Part shown: piece after piece, positions 58,228 to 64,000 of the stretch | Layout of the letters: each line of letters opens with the position of its first letter | Numbering within the stretch: position 1 is the stretch's first letter | Assembly (NCBI RefSeq): GCF_004745485.1 | Contig: NZ_RHFG01000004.1 | Span: 1 to 64,000, forward strand | DNA from: Brevibacterium sp. S22 | Lineage (GTDB): Bacteria > Actinomycetota > Actinomycetes > Actinomycetales > Brevibacteriaceae | Length of the DNA: 64,000 bases | Direction: 5' to 3' | Notes under the pieces: generated by a model | What the model was told of the DNA's origin: nothing | Seen by the model: only the letters and a program-made list of their open reading frames with translations | Databases searched by the model: none | Position numbers and translations under genes: made by a program

Positions 58228-61200
58228 CGTCGTTCTTCGACTTCGCCGAGGCAGCTCCACCTGGTTCTGTCCCGGCCTGGTCCGTCCCTGCCGATTCTGT
58301 CCCGGCTGAGTCTGTCCCGGCCTGGTCCGTCCCTACCGACTCCGTCCGTGGAGCGTCCGTCCGTGGAGCGTCCGTCCCTGCCGACGCTGTCCCGGCCGAG
58401 TCCACGTCGGCTGACCCCGGGGCCTCGGACTCCGGCTGACCTGTCCCGGCGTGTTCCGCGTCGTCCGCCGCAGCTGCACCGGCAGCCGACCCGACACCAG
58501 CGTCACCAGCGACATCGGCCCCTGCGCCGACAGACTCGGCACCCGGTCCCGACGCGTCGCCCGCCTCGGGGACCTGTTCGTTGCTTGCAGTCTGAACGAG
58601 TCCGGCGGACCGGAGCTCATCGGCACGGATCTTGCCGGTGTCGAAGGTCGGCAGGATGTCGTCTTCCACAGGCCCAGTCGAGTTCGACCGTGGGATGAAC
58701 ACCTCAGCGCCTGTGACCTTCTTCGCCCGCGCATGGCGTTCGCGGTACCGGTCGACCGCAGCCTGCAGCTGGGAATCGCCCCGGCTCGAACTGCCCTTCT
58801 GCGCCAGAGCCGTGCGCAGCAGATCCTTGATCTCGCCGTCCCCGCGCACGACCGCATCTGACTGGATCCAGTCGATCATCTCGTCGAGTCCCTCGGCGGA
58901 GTATTTGTGCATCGGCAGTCCGGGCACGAGCTTCGGGCGGCTGCCGGTCCGGCCGACGACCACTGAGGCGGCACGCGCAGCATTGAGCACGGCCTGCGGG
59001 CTCATCGTCTCCACGGTGGAACGCCAGGCTTCGAAGATCTTCTCGGTCTCGGTCTGCGGGTCGACGAACGCATCGGTCGACCACACGCGCATGAACTTCC
59101 AGCCACGGCGGCTCAGCTGTTCAGGAAGCACCCGGTCCCGCTGCCGCAGGCTGCGCATCGAAGCGTATTCGGGACCGTCACCGGCAACGGCGATGATCAT
59201 CCCGTGCTCGTCCTCGGTCGAATTCGCCACGGCCAGGTCGATGCCGTTGTAATGTTCGTGAGCGACGACACCGAGCTGCAGCAGCCGGTCGGCGATGTCG
59301 CCCATCAGCGGATCGTAGATCTCACCGTGGGGTCCGGGCTGATGAACACCGCCGGTCGCGATCTCCTCGAGCAGGCGCGGCAGCATGACCGCTCCCCCGC
59401 TGAGTTTGCTGCGGTCGAAGTCCTCGGCCTCGATGCTCGAGACCAGGGTCAGCCGCTTCCGGGCTCGGGTCATCGTGGCCGCGAGAATGCGGCGGCCGTC
59501 CGGCCCGGACAGCGGACCGAAGTCGTGGATGACGCGACCGTGGACAGTCCGGCCGTATCCGAGGGTGAAGATCACGGCGTCACGCGACATGCCCTGGACG
59601 CGTTCGGCATCGGTGACGACGAAGGGCTCCTTCGTCGAATCGCTGAAGAACGCCGCCACGTACGGCAGATCCTTCATCGCCCGCGAGATGGCAGTGGCCA
59701 CCCGTTGCGCGTGGTGCGGGGTGAGCGCGACGACGGCCAGAGACTCCCGCGACCGGTTCCGTGCATGCTTGAGCACCAGATCGACGACCCGTTTGACCTC
59801 TGCGTCGGGGCTCTCGACCCGACCCGTGCCGATGTCCGTGGGGCCCCGCCCATCGGCGACATAGGAGAAATCGAGTCCGCTGCCCTCACCCGTGTGCGCG
59901 GTCGGCAGCGTCGAAATCGTCGAATCGTAGAAGTGCCGGTTGGCCAGATCGATCAGCCCGACCGGGGACAGCCGATAGGAATTCGACAGCCGCATCCGCG
60001 GCAGGAACTCGCCGAGGCGGTCCTGCACCGAGCGTGGATGGTTCCCGTCGTCCATGCCGAAGCGATCGACCGCGATCGAGAACGGGCGCGGTCCGAGCAG
60101 CCGGGAGTCACCGAGGGAGATGACCTGACGGGCCCGGGTGATGCCCGGGACGACGTCGGCGACCGAGAGGCGACCGGCATCGGCGATGACGACCGCGTCG
60201 AAGAGCGGGAGTGCGGAGAAGAGTTCAGGCACCGTATACGGGCTGCCCATCCACACCGGGGCCAGAGTCGTCAGCAGTTCGGGTGCCTGGGTGGAGATCC
60301 GCTGCACCGAGGTGTGCTTCGAGAGCAGCTCCTGTTTGATGACGCCGGCGGCGATGGGGTCGGATTCGATTCCGCGCTTCCATGCCTGGGCATGGTTGTA
60401 GCGCAGACGGGAGGCACCAGCGGAGACGAAGGCACGGTCGTTCTCGCGGAAGTCCTCGGCCACCTGGTGCAGTGCGGCACCGTCATGACGGCCGATCGCA
60501 GGATCTTCGCTGGCCATGGTCTGCAGCACGGAGGCCCAATAGGCGAGGTCGAATTCGGGGCCGACGAGTGATTCGTCGACCTTGCGACGGCGCAGATCGG
60601 CCATGAGGTCGCCGAGACCCTCACCGTCGAGTTCACGTTGCAGGCGGGAGCGTTCGGGCAGTTCGGCGAGGTTCTCCGAATCGCTGCCCATCGCTTCGGT
60701 TCGTGCCTGGAGTTCTTCGATGAGCATCGATCCGAGGTCCCCGCCGTCGGGGGTGGTCTCCAGGACCGGGGAGAGCTTGGCCATATCGGCTTCGACGCTC
60801 TGCAGGATCTCATCGGCTTCGAGGACGCCGCGCGGAATCTGCGGGCGGCCGTCATAGCCGGCGAGGTCGGTGAGGATGACCCGCTGAGCGCGGACATCGA
60901 TGAGGGCCTCGTGGAGATCATCCACCTCGGCGCCGGGGCGGAGGAACTCAGCGGCCGACTTCTTCAGTCGGCGGCGCTGCATCATGCCCATCTCGATGCC
61001 GACCTCGGCTCGGTATTCGGGTGTGCCGGTGGCGGCGATGAGGTCGTCGAGGCGATGGTCGTAGACGTCGGGAGCGAAGCTGTCCAGCGTCTTGCGCACG
61101 CGCAGAAGCACGCGGATGGCGCGAGCCCAGTCATCGACGTTGCGACGCGGGTTGAGCTTCGCCTTCTGCAGCACAGGTTCGGTCGCCGCGACGAGGTCGG

Positions 61201-63199
61201 GGATCATCCGACCGATGCGTTCGGCCACCGTCCGTGCGGCTTCGGCCTCTTCGACGGACTTGAGGTCGGCTCCGAACCAGACGGTGTCTTCGACGTCGAG
61301 GGTGAATGCGCCGAGTGAGGCGAGTTCGCCGAGTCTGCCGCGCAGCACACTCCTGCGGTCCTCGCTGGCGCCGAGGATGTCGTCGTCGAAGCGCACCGGG
61401 GTCTGCGGGGAATTGTCACCGGAAGTCAGTTCGGCGAGGTGCTGCATGGTCTCGTACACGGAGACGTCCCAGGGCTCGCGTCGGCGGTGCAGCGAGGAGA
61501 CGTGGTCGGCCAGGGTCGCGCGCTGCTCATTGAGGTCGGTGAGCAGCCGCGAGAGGTCCGGGCGCTCGGACTTCTCTGCTGAGGCGATGAGGCCGACGAG
61601 CTGATTGCGGATGTGTTCCGAACCCGCGCGGGTGTCGACAGCGAAGTCGGAGAGTCCGACCTCGCCGAGGCGGGTGGAGAAATCGTCGAGCGCATCGGAG
61701 GTCTGCGCGAGGAAGAGCACGCTCTTGCCGGTGTGAGCCAGAGTGGTGGCCACGGCGACGGCGACCTGGGTCGCGCCGGTTCCGGGTGGGGTGTCGACGA
61801 CGACCGAGTGCCCGGAGACGGCTGCGTCGACGACTGCCTGCTGGTCGCCGTCGACGTCGATGACGAGGAACTCTTCCTGTGGCTTCCGGTCCGGGAGCGG
61901 GGTGATCGGCTCCTGGAGTGCGGCAGGAACAACGTCGTCGCCATCGGTCTGAGCCTCGGTCTGGATGTCAGCTTCGGCGTCGATCGGGGTAGTCGACTTC
62001 TCGCCGTCGCCCGCCGATTCGCCGCGATCGACCGGCTTCGCCGGATCGAGTGGTGCGTCAGTGATCGGCACGGTCGGCTGACCATAGTCGTCGTCATCAT
62101 CCGCGTCCGCGACGGCGGCCTCGGCACCGGCTTCTGCTTCTGCTTCTGCTTCTGCTTCTGCTTCTGCTTCTGCTTCAGGATCAGCCTCGGCCGAAGCGGC
62201 CTCTTCCGCCTTCTCGGCGTCAGCGGTCGTCGACTCGTCGGCGGTCGTCGACTCGTCGGTGGGCTCGGAAGTCGCCTCGGCGCTGTCATCCTTCGCCGAG
62301 TCCGCGGCCTCCGCGTCCTCCGTGCCCGCGTCCTTCGTGTCCGCAGCCTCTGTCTCGGCGACGGCACCGGCGACTCTCTTGGCTTCGGCACGTTTCTGTT
62401 CGGCTTCCTCGGCCGCGGCGACCTTCTCGTCGAGCAGAGTTCCCGGCTGCGGCACATAGGAGGGTCCGCCGAGTTGGGCGCGCACGTGCTCGTCGCCGGC
62501 CAGCGCCCGCAGCACGGGGTGCTGGGTGGGCAGATAGTCGGTGGAGAACGGGCTCGCGATATTCGCGAACGTCGAGATGATCAGCCGGTGGTTGATCCGC
62601 AGGCCGGGCACGCTCTGCCCCAGATCGCGCAGACGGTCGAGGGCCGGGCCCGGGTCGAAGCCGTGCGGTCCCCCGGTCGCGTCGACCCATTCCTCGACGG
62701 GGACCTCGAGGTCGTATTCCTCACGCAGATGCTGGACGAGTGCCGGGTTGATCGTGATCTCGTTGTCGAGCACGATCTCGTAGTCTTCGACGCGGGAGCC
62801 GCGGGGCACCAGCGTGATGTGGCGCATGACGACGGGGGCGTTGAACTTGAACTTCGCATCCTTCTCCGTCCACGAGGCGAATCCGATCGCCAGGTGAGCG
62901 GTGCGGATGCCGCGTTCGTTGCCGAGCTGCTCGGCCTTCGACCGGATGGATTTCGCACGTCGGCGCGCATCGGCGAGGATGTCGTGATCGCGGATGAGGC
63001 TGGAGAGTCGGGTGGCGCGACCGGCCAGCAGCTGCGCCAGACCGGAGGGGTGGGCGCCGGAGAGGTCGATGCTGCCGTCACGGGAGTCCCGGAAATGGAG
63101 CATGGTGTCGCGACCGCCCAGATGGGCGGCCTGCTTCTTCCACTCGGCGAAGACATCTCCGAGTTCTGGAAACTGTTCGTCTCTAACGGAATCCGACAC
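58220..63199 (-). CDS. giant SF1 helicase-like protein with degenerate ATPase motifs and Vsr-like C-terminus
   Basis: The 1,659 residues show: an N-terminal domain (1-250) like DUF4011-type helicases; a long acidic low-complexity linker (about 255-420); and an SF1 helicase region. The Walker A position reads TPPGTGATQ (Ala476 where Lys is expected), motif II reads VVIADAGRL rather than a D-E pair, and motif III reads LGDSRLLGP. Motifs V and VI (AERVQGMSRDAVIF, TMTRARKRLTLVSS) look normal. A Vsr/DUF559-like nuclease domain follows (GIDLAVANS, AGDGPEYASMRSLRQRDR, WKFMRVWSTDAF), then a repeat-rich AGTD tail. The start is a leaderless GTG. Role unknown. Confidence 0.75.
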   Translation of the reverse strand: MSDSVRDEQFPELGDVFAEWKKQAAHLGGRDTMLHFRDSRDGSIDLSGAHPSGLAQLLAGRATRLSSLIRDHDILADARRRAKSIRSKAEQLGNERGIRTAHLAIGFASWTEKDAKFKFNAPVVMRHITLVPRGSRVEDYEIVLDNEITINPALVQHLREEYDLEVPVEEWVDATGGPHGFDPGPALDRLRDLGQSVPGLRINHRLIISTFANIASPFSTDYLPTQHPVLRALAGDEHVRAQLGGPSYVPQPGTLLDEKVAAAEEAEQKRAEAKRVAGAVAETEAADTKDAGTEDAEAADSAKDDSAEATSEPTDESTTADESTTADAEKAEEAASAEADPEAEAEAEAEAEAEAEAGAEAAVADADDDDDYGQPTVPITDAPLDPAKPVDRGESAGDGEKSTTPIDAEADIQTEAQTDGDDVVPAALQEPITPLPDRKPQEEFLVIDVDGDQQAVVDAAVSGHSVVVDTPPGTGATQVAVAVATTLAHTGKSVLFLAQTSDALDDFSTRLGEVGLSDFAVDTRAGSEHIRNQLVGLIASAEKSERPDLSRLLTDLNEQRATLADHVSSLHRRREPWDVSVYETMQHLAELTSGDNSPQTPVRFDDDILGASEDRRSVLRGRLGELASLGAFTLDVEDTVWFGADLKSVEEAEAARTVAERIGRMIPDLVAATEPVLQKAKLNPRRNVDDWARAIRVLLRVRKTLDSFAPDVYDHRLDDLIAATGTPEYRAEVGIEMGMMQRRRLKKSAAEFLRPGAEVDDLHEALIDVRAQRVILTDLAGYDGRPQIPRGVLEADEILQSVEADMAKLSPVLETTPDGGDLGSMLIEELQARTEAMGSDSENLAELPERSRLQRELDGEGLGDLMADLRRRKVDESLVGPEFDLAYWASVLQTMASEDPAIGRHDGAALHQVAEDFRENDRAFVSAGASRLRYNHAQAWKRGIESDPIAAGVIKQELLSKHTSVQRISTQAPELLTTLAPVWMGSPYTVPELFSALPLFDAVVIADAGRLSVADVVPGITRARQVISLGDSRLLGPRPFSIAVDRFGMDDGNHPRSVQDRLGEFLPRMRLSNSYRLSPVGLIDLANRHFYDSTISTLPTAHTGEGSGLDFSYVADGRGPTDIGTGRVESPDAEVKRVVDLVLKHARNRSRESLAVVALTPHHAQRVATAISRAMKDLPYVAAFFSDSTKEPFVVTDAERVQGMSRDAVIFTLGYGRTVHGRVIHDFGPLSGPDGRRILAATMTRARKRLTLVSSIEAEDFDRSKLSGGAVMLPRLLEEIATGGVHQPGPHGEIYDPLMGDIADRLLQLGVVAHEHYNGIDLAVANSTEDEHGMIIAVAGDGPEYASMRSLRQRDRVLPEQLSRRGWKFMRVWSTDAFVDPQTETEKIFEAWRSTVETMSPQAVLNAARAASVVVGRTGSRPKLVPGLPMHKYSAEGLDEMIDWIQSDAVVRGDGEIKDLLRTALAQKGSSSRGDSQLQAAVDRYRERHARAKKVTGAEVFIPRSNSTGPVEDDILPTFDTGKIRADELRSAGLVQTASNEQVPEAGDASGPGAESVGAGADVAGDAGVGSAAGAAAADDAEHAGTGQPESEAPGSADVDSAGTASAGTDAPRTDAPRTESVGTDQAGTDSAGTESAGTDQAGTEPGGAASAKSKNDDA
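62130..62180 (-). repeat. hexanucleotide repeat in the helicase-like gene
   Basis: GCTTCT is repeated about seven or eight times in a row on the plus strand, encoding an Ala-Glu dipeptide run in the acidic linker of the helicase-like protein. Copy-number changes would keep the frame. Confidence 0.85.
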
Positions 63200-63205
63200 A
63201 ATTCG

Positions 63206-63211
63206 ACCCTA
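63206..63211 (-). promoter_or_regulatory. -10 element of a leaderless promoter (minus strand)
   Basis: TAGGGT on the minus strand, six bases, then GTG 63199 of the helicase-like gene. Confidence 0.6.
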
Positions 63212-63271
63212 ACGAGAAACTGTCCGTAATAGGTGCTGGCACACCGTGGAACAGTGAGGTTTCTTCTACGC

Positions 63272-63277
63272 TACACT
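63272..63277 (+). promoter_or_regulatory. -10 element of the tRNA promoter
   Basis: TACACT lies about 30 bases upstream of the mature tRNA-Arg 5' end, divergent from the helicase-like gene promoter. Confidence 0.5.
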
Positions 63278-63306
63278 GGGTGATCGTGGTTGCAGACGAC
63301 CACCTG

Positions 63307-63382
63307 GCCCCCGTAGCTCAGGGGATAGAGCACCGCTCTCCTAAAGCGGGTGTCGGCAGTTCGAATCTGCCCGGGGGCGCCA
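63307..63382 (+). tRNA. tRNA-Arg (anticodon CCT)
   Basis: The cloverleaf is complete: acceptor GCCCCCG (63307-63313) pairs with CGGGGGC (63372-63378). The anticodon stem is CCGCT/AGCGG with loop CTCCTAA, giving anticodon CCT. The T arm is GGCAG-TTCGAAT-CTGCC, the discriminator G is at 63379 and CCA is encoded at 63380-63382. It reads the AGG arginine codon, rare in this GC-rich genome. Confidence 0.95.
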
Positions 63383-63410
63383 GAACCACCTGATCCCAGC
63401 AACACCATCG

Positions 63411-63446
63411 CCGAGGCGGCCGATCGCTATCGATCGGCCGCCTCGG
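63411..63446. terminator. bidirectional terminator containing the CCGAGGCGG motif
   Basis: CCGAGGCGGCCGATCG (63411-63426) and its exact complement (63431-63446) form a 16-bp stem with a CTAT loop, between the tRNA and the convergent universal stress gene. Both arms carry the motif that recurs across the window. Confidence 0.8.
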
Positions 63447-63490
63447 TGCAGTTGTGGGTCAGCTCAGGTTATGACTCGGCTCCTGACCGA

Positions 63491-64000
63491 TCAGAGGCCC
63501 GGCTCCGGCGGGGCCTCCTGCTGTTTGCGGCGACCGTGGTCGCGGGCGACGCGCACGACCATCGTCGGACACTGCGAGTACGGCAGCACCGACTGCGAGG
63601 TCGAACCGAGCAGGAGGCCGGCGAATCCGCCGCGGCCACGGGAGCCGATGACGAGCACCTCGGCCGTGTCAGAGGCACGGACGAGCACCTCGGCGGGCTG
63701 ACCGTCGAAGAGCGTCCACGTGACGTCGAGATCCGGGAACTCTTCGGCCAGACGCTGTTTGGCGACGACGAGTTTGTCCGCCCCTTCATTGACGAGCCGC
63801 TCGAGATCGGCGGTGCTGGGCAGCCATTCGGGACCGATGACCGTCGTGGTGATCACCGCGACGATGTGCAGCGGTGAGCCTCGACGCACGGCCAGTCGGG
63901 CGGCCTTCCACAGTGCCGGAGATTCGGCGCCGAGCGAATCGACGCCGACGACGACCTTGCCGTCGAAGCGCAGGCCTTCGATCGCCTCGGCGTTGGGATC
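63491..64000 (-). CDS. universal stress protein, UspA family (5' end outside window)
   Basis: At least 170 codons are visible, starting outside the window. GKVVVGVDSLGAESPALWKAA is the first strand and helix of a UspA domain. IGSRGRGGFAGLLLGSTSQSVL holds the ATP-binding G-2x-G-9x-G(S/T) motif, so this domain should bind ATP. Actinobacterial members often have two tandem domains; this would be the C-terminal one. It acts in stress and dormancy responses. Confidence 0.9.
   Translation of the reverse strand, partial: DPNAEAIEGLRFDGKVVVGVDSLGAESPALWKAARLAVRRGSPLHIVAVITTTVIGPEWLPSTADLERLVNEGADKLVVAKQRLAEEFPDLDVTWTLFDGQPAEVLVRASDTAEVLVIGSRGRGGFAGLLLGSTSQSVLPYSQCPTMVVRVARDHGRRKQQEAPPEPGL

Overview
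The window is bacterial chromosome from a high-GC Actinomycetota, most likely a Micrococcales genus close to Brevibacterium. That placement is inference, resting on high-GC codon use, many leaderless actinobacterial promoters (TANNNT, then 6-8 bases, then the start codon), and the block rimJ-galU-fthC-fmdB-SAF-mscL next to a sepX/glpR-like gene. I see no plasmid, prophage or CRISPR signature. The only clear insertion sequence is the last 41 codons of an IS630-type transposase at the left edge.

Layout. 1-13 kb: IS630 fragment, ChaA-type cation/proton antiporter, PaaI thioesterase, XRE regulator, acyl-CoA synthetase, secreted HNH/excalibur lipoprotein, TSUP transporter divergent from an AraC regulator, two MFS exporters (the second in an operon with its GntR regulator), and an orphan XRE antitoxin preceded by the wreck of its HigB toxin. 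12-27 kb: WYL/VOC divergent pair, aldo-keto reductase, DHA2 efflux pump with TetR, DoxX, CycA-type amino-acid permease, another MFS, a DDE-transposase-like protein that has lost its second catalytic Asp, divergent WYL regulator, small membrane protein, Tag/Nudix repair pair, aspartate dehydrogenase. 27-35 kb: BetT choline transporter, AtoE-like fatty-acid transporter, succinate-semialdehyde-type dehydrogenase, zinc chaperone AztD behind a Zur-like box, SnoaL protein. 35-42.7 kb: hydroxyacyl-CoA dehydrogenase, GNAT, an AbiEi/DUF559-like protein in an AT-richer patch, FadD-type ligase with a crotonase, GNAT overlapping a Cys/Met-metabolism PLP enzyme. 42.8-51 kb: LysR/YeiH pair, MatC-like carrier, two GNATs, DUF2306/MerR pair, MHS-family MFS. 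51-64 kb: sepX/glpR, rimJ, galU, fthC, fmdB, SAF protein, mscL, a small acidic protein overlapping a 1,659-residue SF1-helicase-like protein, tRNA-Arg(CCT), and a universal stress protein cut by the window end.

How the genes work together. Much of the window is transport and peripheral metabolism with local regulators: TSUP/AraC, MFS/GntR, DHA2/TetR/DoxX, YeiH/LysR, DUF2306/MerR. There are two acyl-CoA activation modules, and the ligase/crotonase one lies behind a TTAACG-CA-CGTTAA operator. The right-hand 13 kb is core genome for cell envelope and division.

The most unusual content is not in single genes. (1) The 9-mer CCGAGGCGG or its complement occurs about 39 times, and the CCGAGGTGG variant about 20 more, in coding and non-coding DNA. 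(2) Three related palindromic repeats of about 55-70 nt lie in gene 3' flanks (6.2, 36.8 and 38.0 kb). (3) Several long perfect hairpins with unrelated arms (15.4, 45.0, 51.0 kb) occupy intergenic gaps. (4) Degenerate tandem repeats, each copy carrying a TGA, follow several stop codons. (5) The giant SF1-like protein has Ala instead of the Walker A lysine and lacks the DE of motif II.
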